A stretch of DNA of 13,713 nucleotides from JAFNGF01 sp964567045. Its GTDB lineage: Bacteria; Planctomycetota; Phycisphaerae; Sedimentisphaerales; Anaerobacaceae. The translations under genes were made by a program, and so were the position numbers. Positions 1-6,613 of the stretch are shown here, one piece after another. How positions within the stretch are numbered: the first letter of the stretch is position 1; each line of letters begins with the position of its first letter. Location: positions 1 through 13,713 of the forward strand of contig CAZMLE010000089.1 of assembly GCA_964567045.1 (NCBI GenBank), given 5' to 3'. The notes under the pieces were generated by a model. It was not told the origin of the DNA. It was given only the letters and a program-made list of their open reading frames with translations, and searched no databases.

Positions 1-517
1 CGACGGCTATGCGGTTCTCTGTGCCTTCCAGGGCCGTCTGCAGGTCGCGGAAATTGTCGCTGGCCCGCAACTGCGGATAGTTTTCCTGCAGCATTAATAG
101 TCGCGACAGTAAGCCGCTTAGCTCGTTGGTTGCGGCTATCTGCTGCGGTCTGTCAGCCGTCTTTTCTGCCTGGAAGTATTTCTCTCTGGACTTGGCGATG
201 TTCTCGAAAAGCTCTTCTTCGTGCGTGGCATAGCCTTTGACCGTGTTGACCAGGTTCGGTATCAAGTCCATCCTTCGCTGCAGGGTGGTTTCCACGTTTG
301 CCCAGGCGGTCTTTGTCGCCTCCTGCAGTCGAACGGCTTTGTTGTAACCGCTGATGTACCATCCCAGAAGTGCCAGCCCGATGAGCAGAACGATGACGAG
401 AACCACCACCAGAGCCGCCCAAACTTGTCCCTTCGGAAACCTCAGGGCAGGCCTGAGCGAGAAAAGCTTGCCCCGAACGTAAGTGAAGGGTCGAAGGATT
501 TGTCCAAGTCTTCTCAT
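1..517 (-). CDS. lemA: LemA family membrane protein (C-terminus cut by window edge)
   Basis: The frame is open from an ATG at 517 down to position 1, giving 172 complete codons. The 3' end lies outside the window, so roughly the last tens of residues are missing. A GGAGG Shine-Dalgarno lies 9 bases before the ATG. Residues 1-33 are basic, residues about 34-55 form one transmembrane helix (WAALVVVLVIVLLIGLALLG), and the sequence then runs into the LemA signature (GWYISGYNKAVRLQE, then WANVETTLQRRMDLIPNLV and TVKGYATHEEELFENIAKSR). LemA proteins are helical-bundle proteins with one membrane anchor; their biochemical role is not well defined. It follows the TPM-domain gene by 31 bases, a common LemA-TPM pairing. 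Residues about 7-30 are encoded by a dispersed repeat, so the N-terminus is longer than usual. The family call is secure; the function is unknown. Confidence 0.93.
   Translation of the reverse strand, partial: MRRLGQILRPFTYVRGKLFSLRPALRFPKGQVWAALVVVLVIVLLIGLALLGWYISGYNKAVRLQEATKTAWANVETTLQRRMDLIPNLVNTVKGYATHEEELFENIAKSREKYFQAEKTADRPQQIAATNELSGLLSRLLMLQENYPQLRASDNFRDLQTALEGTENRIAV
429..497. repeat. Dispersed palindromic repeat (family A) inside lemA
   Basis: The segment has short inverted arms: CCTTCG at 430-435 with CGAAGG at 492-497, and CTCAG at 441-445 with CTGAG at 453-457. A related element with the same arms and the same GGCAGG-type core is at 12397-12437. The lemA copy keeps the reading frame and codes residues about 7-30, before the membrane helix. 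The reading as a REP-like element rests on the shared arms and core and on general familiarity with such repeats. Confidence 0.6.
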
Positions 518-548
518 TTTCTGATGCCTCCACAAGTCCATTGTCATT

Positions 549-1364
549 CTACCAGCTTCCGCTTGCCCCGCCACCGCCAAATCCGCCGCCACCGCCACCA
601 CCGAACCCTCCTCCGAATCCGCCGAACCCTCCGCCGAAGCTGCCGCCGCCGAAGGAGCCGCTTCTGCCGTAGCCACGAGGGCTGCCGAATCCGCCTAACA
701 TAAAGGGCAGGAAAAACCACCACCCCATCCCGCCGCCGAGGCCGCCGAGAGCAAGTAAGATAAACAGCAGCACCAACAGAGCGCAGCATGGCACGCCCGA
801 GCTCGTGCGTCCTTGCGGCGCCTGCTGAAGCCTGGGCATACCGCTCAGAGTCACGCCCGATTCGGCGGCGATTTTCTGGGCGATCTGGGCGTTGGCCTGA
901 AAAATTCCCGTGCTGTAATCGCCCTTTTTCAAATACGGCTCAAGGACTTCTCTGCCGATTCGCCCACAATACTGATCGGTTATGAAGCCCTCAAGTCCAT
1001 AGCCAACCTCAAACCGATATTTTCTGTCCTTAACTGCAATGACAAAGAGCAATCCGTTGTCTTTGCCCTTTTGGCCGAGCTTCCATTTTTCCGCCAGCTT
1101 GATTGAGAACTCCTCGATGGGAATTCCGCCGGTACTTTCTACCGTCAGGACGATATATTGTGCGCCGGTTTTCTGCTCCAGCTCCTGTAGGATGCCGTTT
1201 AGAGACTGCTCATTTGCCGGGCTTATCACGTTGGCGTAATCTTCGACGTACTGGCGCGGCATCCCCGTGTAGGCGGGGACCGAACTTGCTTGCGCCGATG
1301 CCGGTTCGCTGCCCGGATAAGCCGGCAGTAATATCGCGCACAAGGTTAGCATAGTTCGGCGCAT
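549..1364 (-). CDS. TPM-domain (YgcG-like) membrane protein with Gly-rich tail
   Basis: The protein has 271 residues. The chosen start is the ATG at 1364, six bases after GGAGGT; an upstream in-frame ATG at 1433 lies inside the preceding gene and has no comparable site. Residues 1-25 are a signal peptide. Residues about 36-170 match the TPM domain (YVEDYANVISPANEQ, GIPIEEFSIKLAEKW, KGKDNGLLFVIAVKDRK, VGYGLEG). A hydrophobic segment spans about 193-225. The C-terminus is almost pure Gly/Phe/Ser and ends in GGGGASGSW, a hallmark of YgcG-like proteins. The TPM domain should face the periplasm. The start codon is one base after the stop of the upstream gene (TGACATG), so translation is probably coupled, and lemA follows 31 bases later. 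TPM proteins are linked in the literature to membrane-protein or photosystem repair and phosphatase activity in plants; the bacterial role is unclear. Confidence 0.92.
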   Translation of the reverse strand: MRRTMLTLCAILLPAYPGSEPASAQASSVPAYTGMPRQYVEDYANVISPANEQSLNGILQELEQKTGAQYIVLTVESTGGIPIEEFSIKLAEKWKLGQKGKDNGLLFVIAVKDRKYRFEVGYGLEGFITDQYCGRIGREVLEPYLKKGDYSTGIFQANAQIAQKIAAESGVTLSGMPRLQQAPQGRTSSGVPCCALLVLLFILLALGGLGGGMGWWFFLPFMLGGFGSPRGYGRSGSFGGGSFGGGFGGFGGGFGGGGGGGFGGGGASGSW

Positions 1365-1365
1365 G

Positions 1366-2124
1366 TCAGACCTCCAGCTTATCGACGGCAATAGCAAGTT
1401 GTTCAACCGCTGCGTAGACTGACGCGAAGGCATTTTTCACTTCAGCCTCTTGCGGGCGAATTTTTTCATGCCGCCAGTTGCCTGCGGTTATTAACGAGTC
1501 CGTTCTAACGGAGAACTCAGCGGCTGCCTTGTTGAAGGTTGGTTCGGTTTCGGCTGGCCGGTCGATGTCTTTTAGCCAGAGCATCGCCCGCAGAAGCGGC
1601 GCCAGTCCTTTTGCAGCGGCGATGATGATGTCACGGACCATTTTCTTTTTGGCTGCTGCCGCGATGTAGCCCTGTCGTAATCTTATCAGCATTGCCTTTA
1701 GCTCCCGCTCACACTGGAGCCTGACGTTCCTCTTCTCGAAGCGAAGTTGCACGAAGGGGTCGCTGCCCAGAATCGTCCGGTGCGTTAACTGAAAGTCCAG
1801 GAACTCCACCCCGAACACGTCCAGTGATCGCTCGATGTAAGCCGGCGTCATAAGCAGCGGTACTGAGACTTTCTTTTTGCTCATCGGCTTTGCCATGCCG
1901 GCGATGGTATTGAGGCAGTCCAGCGAAAATCTGTCCAGCACCAGCACGGTGTTGATGTCACTTCGGCCCGCTCTATAATCGCGTGTTAAACTGCTGCCTA
2001 CTACCGTTATACTCTGCAAGTTGTCGCCCAGGTCGGCGCGGAGTCGTTCGGCAAAGAGCGTTATAGGCTGGCGTATTTGTTCAGGCAGAATATCCAGTTT
2101 CAGGCTGTGTGCGTTGTCGGCCAT
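1366..2124 (-). CDS. Nucleotidyltransferase-fold protein
   Basis: The protein has 252 residues and no membrane segment. Residues 41-64 carry the signature of the polymerase-beta/MNT nucleotidyltransferase fold: GSS at 43-45 and, after a basic loop, SDINTVLVLD with D56 and N58. In active enzymes of this superfamily the metal ligands are usually D-x-D or D-x-E, so Asn at the second site is noteworthy and may mean altered or absent catalysis. The remaining about 180 residues are helical with a Lys/Arg-rich patch (AAAAKKKMVRD). A GAGGGG Shine-Dalgarno precedes the ATG. It is the first gene of the minus-strand operon and is followed without a gap by the TPM gene and lemA, so a role in the same envelope process is inferred. 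The substrate cannot be predicted. Confidence 0.7.
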   Translation of the reverse strand: MADNAHSLKLDILPEQIRQPITLFAERLRADLGDNLQSITVVGSSLTRDYRAGRSDINTVLVLDRFSLDCLNTIAGMAKPMSKKKVSVPLLMTPAYIERSLDVFGVEFLDFQLTHRTILGSDPFVQLRFEKRNVRLQCERELKAMLIRLRQGYIAAAAKKKMVRDIIIAAAKGLAPLLRAMLWLKDIDRPAETEPTFNKAAAEFSVRTDSLITAGNWRHEKIRPQEAEVKNAFASVYAAVEQLAIAVDKLEV

Positions 2125-2304
2125 ATTTGCCCCTCGTTTTTAAGATAAGGTTGAAAGGTGTGGTTATTTTACAGCGGCTCGCTGGCTGCCGCAATGAGAG
2201 AATAGCAGAGAAAAAAAATGCCAAATTGACAGCTCTATTGCATGCCGGCAAGGCGCTGAGAGCTTGATATCGCCATTTTCAGTGGTCTGGGCGGCCCGGC
2301 AGCC

Positions 2305-2320
2305 TGGCACGGATTTTGCA
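2305..2320 (+). promoter_or_regulatory. Sigma-54 (RpoN) promoter for hsp20
   Basis: The bases TGGCACGGATTTTGCA, preceded by C, match the sigma-54 consensus YTGGCACGRNNNTTGCW at every fixed position. The -24 GG is at 2306-2307 and the -12 GC at 2318-2319, exactly ten bases apart. Transcription should start near 2331, leaving a leader of about 93 bases before the hsp20 ATG. A sigma-54 promoter needs an activator ATPase; none is encoded in the window. I could not identify its upstream binding sites in 2125-2304. Confidence 0.82.
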
Positions 2321-2366
2321 CCACATTGAATTGAGTTCTGTCAAGAAAAGATTTGATTGGGAAAAG

Positions 2367-2402
2367 CCCCCGTGTCTTCCTGTCGGAAGGCAGGAGCGGG
2401 GG
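2367..2402 (+). repeat. Hairpin/dispersed repeat in the hsp20 leader
   Basis: CCCCCG at 2367-2372 pairs with CGGGGG at 2397-2402. Inside it CTTCC at 2376-2380 pairs with GGAAG at 2385-2389 around the loop TGTC. The inner part resembles a common dispersed palindrome of the CCTGTCGG-AAGGCAGG type. CTTCCT (2376-2381) could instead pair, with one G-U, with AGGAGG (2410-2415), the hsp20 ribosome binding site. The structure could therefore control translation, but this is inference. Confidence 0.6.
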
Positions 2403-2423
2403 TCACGAAAGGAGGTGTCTGCC

Positions 2424-2879
2424 ATGGCACTGATACCGATAAGAAAAAGAGAAACAGAAAGAGAAAGAGGCCCTTTGGCGAGGCTGCACAACGAGGTCGA
2501 TGATATTTTTAGAGGTTTCTTGGAGGATTGGGAGCTGCCGGTCTGGGGCCGCAGCCGATGGCCTGCGATTGACGTCGCTGAAAAGGAGAACGAGTTTGTG
2601 GTAAAGGCCGAAGTCCCCGGCTGCAAAGCCGACGACATCGACATCGCCGTCCACGGAAACGTGCTGACCATCAGCGGCGAGAAGAAACAGGAGCAGGAAA
2701 GAAAAGAGGAAGGCTACTATCATGTTGAGCGCTCGTACGGCAGCTTCAGGCGTGACTTGAACCTGCCTGCTGAGATTGACACCAACAAGATCGAGGCCGA
2801 ATGCAAGGACGGAGTCCTTACGGTAACACTGCCCAAGACCGAGGCAGCCAAACCCGTTAAAGTCAAGGTCAAAGGATAA
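2424..2879 (+). CDS. Small heat shock protein, Hsp20/alpha-crystallin family
   Basis: The protein has 151 residues. The ATG at 2424 is preceded by AAAGGAGG eight bases away; the frame stays open upstream to 2316, but that ATG would read through the leader hairpin. Residues 1-45 are a short N-terminal arm with a charged Arg/Glu stretch (RKRETERER), residues about 46-138 are the alpha-crystallin domain (WPAIDVAEKENEFVVKAEVP, GNVLTISGEKK, RSYGSFRRDLNLP, and ending AECKDGVLTVTLPK), and the tail is KPVKVKVKG, where VKV may stand in for the usual I-x-I motif. These are ATP-independent oligomeric holdases that bind unfolding cytoplasmic proteins. The gene stands alone behind a sigma-54 promoter and converges with the isomerase gene. 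Confidence 0.96.
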   Translation: MALIPIRKRETERERGPLARLHNEVDDIFRGFLEDWELPVWGRSRWPAIDVAEKENEFVVKAEVPGCKADDIDIAVHGNVLTISGEKKQEQERKEEGYYHVERSYGSFRRDLNLPAEIDTNKIEAECKDGVLTVTLPKTEAAKPVKVKVKG

Positions 2880-2898
2880 GGCCCCTGTTCGCAGCGTA

Positions 2899-2954
2899 TA
2901 GCGTACAGCGTGGAGCGTTTAGGTGCCGCAGTATATCCTCTACGCTGTACGCTA
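2899..2954. terminator. Inverted repeat between convergent genes
   Basis: The arms at 2899-2915 and 2938-2954 pair over 17 bases with a single G-U; the outer 13 (TAGCGTACAGCGT) are perfect. The loop is 22 bases. It sits between the stop of hsp20 and the stop of the isomerase gene, so it could end transcription from both sides, but there is no clear T-run. The GCGTATAGCGTACAGCG wording also resembles a dispersed repeat, so it may be a repeat element used as a terminator. Confidence 0.55.
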
Positions 2955-2990
2955 GGGCCTGCATGCTTGAAAAGCCCGAGCAGACGCGAA

Positions 2991-3881
2991 TTATTTGCCC
3001 GTGATGATGCGGTCGATGCGCTTGGATAAGTCGGCCAGGTACGCCTCATCGCCGCCGGATAGTTCTGGGGTCAAAAATCCGCGGTAGCCAGTCTCTTCGA
3101 GTGCCTTTCGTACCTCTGGCCAATTCACGTCGCCCTCGAGCAGGTTGGTCCATTTGTAACCACTGCGCTTGAAGTCCTTCAGATGGATCTTGACTATCCG
3201 TTTGCCCAGCGTGCGGATCCAGTCCTGGGCAAAGCCGAAGATGATCACGTTGCCGACGTCGAAGTATGCCTTTAGCCAGGGGCTATCGAATTCGTCTACG
3301 TACCGGGCAAACTCAAGCGGGCTGAGCAAAAACTTGTTCCAGACGTTTTCTACCGCGATTACCACGCGCATTTCTTCAGCCAGCGGCAGCAGCTTGCGGA
3401 TATTCTCTTGTGACCGTTTGTAGGCGTCGCCGTAGCCGACGGTTTCTGTAACAATTGCCGGTACCAGCAGTACGGCTTCGGCGCCCATTGCGCGCGCGCT
3501 GCGTAGGGCAGATTCCATTCCCTCCAGCCCTTTCTTAACGACTTCAGCGTTGGGGTCGGATAGCGGCGCATTCCAGCCGCCGAATACGATGGAGTGGATT
3601 GGCACGCCGGCTTGCCGTGCAAGCTCGCCTAGCCGTCGCGCTGCATCGAGGTCGTCCATTGGGGAGGCTTCGATGCCCTGGAAGCCACATTTATTGGCGA
3701 GCTTGAATTTGTCGGCGTCGGCGAGTTGCCGGGGCAGCATGCCTAATTGAAGCGCTTTGCGCAGCTTAATGTCGCTTTGACTGTCCTGGGCGAAGATCGA
3801 CCTGCCCATCAGGCTTGCGCCGGCGGCGACTGCGCCAGCGTACTTTAGGAAACTACGTCGCTCTATTATCTTGTCTGTCAT
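2991..3881 (-). CDS. Tat-exported sugar phosphate isomerase/epimerase-like TIM-barrel protein
   Basis: The protein has 296 residues. The start is the ATG at 3881, eight bases after AGGAGA; an in-frame ATG at 3905 would read through that site. Residues 7-32 are a twin-arginine signal (ERRSFLKYAGAVAAGASLMG then AQD), so export in the folded state is likely. The rest matches the xylose-isomerase-like barrel (AP_endonuc_2 family): probable metal or catalytic residues are E178 in AVENVWNK, D208 in YFDVGN, H233 and D236 in KIHLKDF, and E273 in TPELSG. Such proteins isomerise or epimerise sugars, or act on inositol-type compounds; the substrate cannot be told. No other sugar-catabolic gene is adjacent. 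Its promoter should lie in 3882-4000 but no clear minus-strand motif was found. Confidence 0.88.
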   Translation of the reverse strand: MTDKIIERRSFLKYAGAVAAGASLMGRSIFAQDSQSDIKLRKALQLGMLPRQLADADKFKLANKCGFQGIEASPMDDLDAARRLGELARQAGVPIHSIVFGGWNAPLSDPNAEVVKKGLEGMESALRSARAMGAEAVLLVPAIVTETVGYGDAYKRSQENIRKLLPLAEEMRVVIAVENVWNKFLLSPLEFARYVDEFDSPWLKAYFDVGNVIIFGFAQDWIRTLGKRIVKIHLKDFKRSGYKWTNLLEGDVNWPEVRKALEETGYRGFLTPELSGGDEAYLADLSKRIDRIITGK

Positions 3882-4355
3882 AGTTTTTTCTCCTATTGTT
3901 GACATTTACGCCAGCAGGTCGGTACAATGACTTGCTAAACTGCTGGTTACGGGCGTACAATATATCAGTTTGCCCGAGTGTTCTAAACTCCCAAGCACAA
4001 ATTTTGTTGAAAGTAAAGACGTGTATTTGGCAGGCAAGGATGCGGCGCATTGTGATCAGGACCGCTCTGAATACCCAACCGAAGGGGGATGCCGGAGCTG
4101 GTTCTGTCGGGCATCGTGCCCGGCCCAGATCGACCACAGGCACAGTCAACATATTGGCGCTGCGGTTTTTATAGGCCGGTCCCATAAAAAGATAAAGTTT
4201 TTCAGAATCCTTTGCCGAATACTATTACTGGGTATCTATGTGCCTTTTCAGCATTGAAAGTTGCAGTGAAAGGGCTTTTTTCGGACTGTCACTTTAAGGA
4301 AACTCTATCTTCTGGGAAGATTTGCAGAACAGGAACCCAGTTCTGGAGAGAATGC
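3882..4355. other. Non-coding region between divergent isomerase and parA-like genes
   Basis: These 474 bases contain only short overlapping frames with no family resemblance. The visible elements are a plus-strand promoter-like pair (3899-3928) and a perfect six-base hairpin, CGGGCA (4108-4113) / TGCCCG (4117-4122), with a three-base loop and no T-run. The parA-like ribosome binding site is at the right end. Confidence 0.5.
3899..3928 (+). promoter_or_regulatory. Possible sigma-70 promoter for the parA-like gene
   Basis: TTGACA at 3899-3904 and TACAAT at 3923-3928 are separated by 18 bases, close to consensus. It lies more than 420 bases before the parA-like start, so it would produce an unusually long leader; it may instead be a chance match. 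Confidence 0.4.
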
Positions 4356-5585
4356 ATGCGAACCATAGCGATTGTCAATCAGAAAGGCGGCTGCGGCAAG
4401 ACCACAGTATCAATAAATCTGGCCAGTGCTCTCGCTGAAGCAGGCAAGAGGGTCCTGTTGGTCGACATGGATCCGCAGTCGCATTGCGCGGTGGGCCTTG
4501 CTGTGCCCGAGGAGCAGATCGAGCAAAGCATATACGATGTGCTCATAAGCAAAAGCCGAAATGAACCGATGAGGCTGACCGAGGTACTATGGCAGATTAG
4601 CAATAGGTTGGAGTTGGCACCAGCCAGCATAGACCTATCCGCCTTTGAGCAGCAAATGGCGGGGATTGCCGAGCGTGAGAGCTGTTTGAAAGATGTCTTG
4701 GACGACGTGAAGAACGACTATGATTATGCCATAGTTGACTGTCCGCCGGCGGTGGGTTTATTGACCTTCAATGCACTGAGGACTGCCAGCGACGTTATTG
4801 TTCCGGTAGAGACGGGGTACTTTGCGCTGCACGGGCTTAGTAAACAATTGGAGACGTTAAGCATACTGTGCAAACGATGCAGCCAGCAGATAGATGTCAA
4901 AGTACTGGCCAGTATGTATGACATAAGGACCAAGATGGCAAGAGAAATTCTGGCGGAATTACGATCGCACTTCGGCGATAAAATGCTCAGAACGGTCATT
5001 AACTTTAATACTAAGATCAAGGAGGCATCGAGTTTTGGCCAGCCGATTAGTGAGTATGACTGTGCCAGTAAAGGCCAGAAAGATTTTGCTGCTCTGGCCC
5101 AGGAAATCATTGCTGCTGAGGCCAGGCAGCAGCGACACCAGATGGTCAACTCGTTAACCGAGCAGCTTGAATCTATCAGTACCAGCGCAAGTGACCTGCT
5201 GGAGGCGACAAAGCCGCAGCCGAAAACTGCCCAAGTCAAACAGACCGAAGAACAACCAGCGCAACAGCCGAAGCCGACAGATACCGACGCTAAGCTTTCT
5301 GACTACTACGGTGTCAGCCAGATTGGTGATGCAGTGGCATTTGTCACTCTGTACCCGCGCGCCAAGAGCGTCCACATTGCCGCCGACTTCAACAATTGGC
5401 AGCCTGAGAAGAACCCTATGGGAAAAGTAGCCGATAGTGGCGTCTGGCAAACAGAAATAAAGCTGCCCCAGGGCAAGTACCGCTACCGATTGGTGGTTGA
5501 CGGCCAATGGCAGCAGGATCCATACAACGAGCTAACCGAATTGAATCCCTTTGGCGAGCTTAACTCGGTCTTGGAAGTGAAATGA
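4356..5585 (+). CDS. ParA/MinD-type ATPase fused to a CBM48 glycogen-binding domain
   Basis: The protein has 409 residues. The ATG at 4356 follows GGAGAG by seven bases; the frame extends back to 4212 but that stretch has no family match. Residues 1-255 are a ParA-type ATPase with the deviant Walker A motif KGGCGKTT (10-17), DMDPQSH (38-43 region), and Walker B YAIVDCPPAVG (124-134). Residues about 260-325 are a polar linker rich in Gln, Lys and Thr. Residues 325-409 match CBM48/AMPK-beta glycogen-binding domains: DFNNWQP (W348), LPQGKYRYRLVVDGQW (W385), DPY, and FGELNSVLEV (N403), aligning with the carbohydrate-binding Trp and Asn positions of AMPK beta; the Lys of AMPK beta is Arg here (R378). 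There is no parB or centromere-like repeat nearby. It may position glycogen or a polysaccharide-bound cargo; that is inference. Confidence 0.9.
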   Translation: MRTIAIVNQKGGCGKTTVSINLASALAEAGKRVLLVDMDPQSHCAVGLAVPEEQIEQSIYDVLISKSRNEPMRLTEVLWQISNRLELAPASIDLSAFEQQMAGIAERESCLKDVLDDVKNDYDYAIVDCPPAVGLLTFNALRTASDVIVPVETGYFALHGLSKQLETLSILCKRCSQQIDVKVLASMYDIRTKMAREILAELRSHFGDKMLRTVINFNTKIKEASSFGQPISEYDCASKGQKDFAALAQEIIAAEARQQRHQMVNSLTEQLESISTSASDLLEATKPQPKTAQVKQTEEQPAQQPKPTDTDAKLSDYYGVSQIGDAVAFVTLYPRAKSVHIAADFNNWQPEKNPMGKVADSGVWQTEIKLPQGKYRYRLVVDGQWQQDPYNELTELNPFGELNSVLEVK

Positions 5586-6227
5586 TGCTCCTGCTGGGAC
5601 TCTGCTGAGCAGCGCGTGGTTCTTGCCTTTTATGCAAGAGGCATTTCCTACCGAGAGTAAATGTCCGATAAAGTTGCAGCCTCTGTCGCAACTCCCCTTT
5701 TCCGCCTGCTCGCCCCCGTATGACACGTCCGGTGGGCATAATGTTGTCACTCGCTTCGGCGACATCGCCTGACAAGAATTGTCAGTTAAGCCTTGTTAAG
5801 GTCTTTGGCTGCGTACCGACTGTCCAGCAATACGCAGTTACCCAGATAAACGAAGGCATGAGCGAAAATAGCTGTTTCCGATAAGTTCGGCAACATGGGC
5901 TAAAGCAAAAGACTTGAGAAATCAGGATAACTCTAGAGTAATCAAACAGACCAGCGATAGTTGCCGTTGAGATTTCCGGCAAAATTTCGCGCCCTATTAG
6001 ATGTTTGTAAGACTCGTCCGTGTGCGAGGTTACAAATCTTCGTGTAATTGTTGGTCAAAAAATCTCGAAAGTTCTATAGATTTTTGTTGACAAGAGGAGA
6101 AAGTTTGTTAAAAGGGTACGACGTTGAATGTCCTATTAAGGGAATATGGGGCAGACAGGGTTTTGAGTGAAAATAGCTGGAGTTGGGTTACTGCGTCGAG
6201 CGCAACGGGAGCGAAGGGGAAACAAGG
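5586..6227. other. Long non-coding stretch with hairpins
   Basis: No convincing gene is seen on either strand in 642 bases. Two clear hairpins are present: CTGACAA (5769-5775) / TTGTCAG (5779-5785) with loop GAA, and a two-tier stem TTTGTAA (6004-6010) / TTACAAA (6030-6036) enclosing CTCG (6013-6016) / CGAG (6025-6028). A TTGACA at 6087-6092 could be a -35 box for the next gene, with only a weak -10 (TTAAAA or TAAAAG) 15-16 bases on. An untranslated leader or a small RNA is possible. Confidence 0.45.
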
Positions 6228-6431
6228 ATGTATGTGAAGGCAAGGATGGCTGAGAGTTGTGAACAAGCACTTCTGACGAACCACGATAAATCCAGTACGA
6301 TTTTGGAGAAGCTCAGACACCGCGCTGAGCAAGTTGGCTTCGGGTGCTTAGTGTGCGAAATACAGGTGCATCAGGGTCAGATAAAGCAGGTTGACATCAC
6401 AGCTATCAAGGAAAGGATGAGGGCTGACTAA
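6228..6431 (+). CDS. Small DUF2292/YezD-like protein
   Basis: The protein has 67 residues. The ATG at 6228 is preceded by GAAGGGG eight bases upstream; a second in-frame ATG at 6246 is possible. The C-terminal half reads ILEKLRHRAEQVGFGCLV, then EIQVHQGQIKQVDI, and resembles the YezD/DUF2292 pattern of an aromatic-Gly turn, a beta strand, V-H-x-G and I-x-Q-[VI]. These short proteins are of unknown function; in some genomes they sit beside sulfur-assimilation genes, which is not seen here. It stands alone with a strong terminator 74 bases after its stop, so it is probably a single-gene transcript. The coding call rests on the ribosome binding site, the terminator and the family-like pattern. 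Confidence 0.55.
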   Translation: MYVKARMAESCEQALLTNHDKSSTILEKLRHRAEQVGFGCLVCEIQVHQGQIKQVDITAIKERMRAD

Positions 6432-6504
6432 AGCCTAGCCGTTGGCGCAATTCAATGCGTCATCATATTGCCGATTTTAGGCGGACTCTTCTTTACGAAA
6501 AGTG

Positions 6505-6545
6505 AGCCCGACAGAGCAGATGAATGTTCTGTCGGGCTTTTTGTT
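6505..6545 (+). terminator. Strong Rho-independent terminator
   Basis: AGCCCGACAGA (6505-6515) pairs perfectly with TCTGTCGGGCT (6528-6538); the stem extends inward by three more pairs including one G-U, leaving a six-base loop. It is followed by five T's, then G and three more T's. It closes the small DUF2292-like transcript and isolates it from the secreted-protein cluster that follows. Confidence 0.92.
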
Positions 6546-6613
6546 TGCAGGGACGATGTGGAACAGGAAATGGGCCGGTACTTGACCACAATTAGCCGGA
6601 AAGGAGGCTGACC

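Noticed and set aside
153..533. A 126-codon minus-strand frame overlapping lemA
   Set aside because: The neighbouring minus frame encodes clear LemA sequence with a membrane helix and a ribosome binding site; this frame is a shadow whose unusual composition comes partly from the repeat.
2226..2260. TTGACA upstream of hsp20 as a sigma-70 promoter
   Set aside because: No -10 box lies 15-19 bases downstream, while a full sigma-54 site is present nearer the gene.
3896..4257. Frames of 92-110 codons on both strands between the isomerase and parA-like genes
   Set aside because: No ribosome binding site, no family pattern and mutual overlap; probably chance.
4356..5585. Plasmid or chromosome partition locus
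   Set aside because: No parB gene or centromere-like repeats are adjacent, and the CBM48 fusion points to a different cargo.
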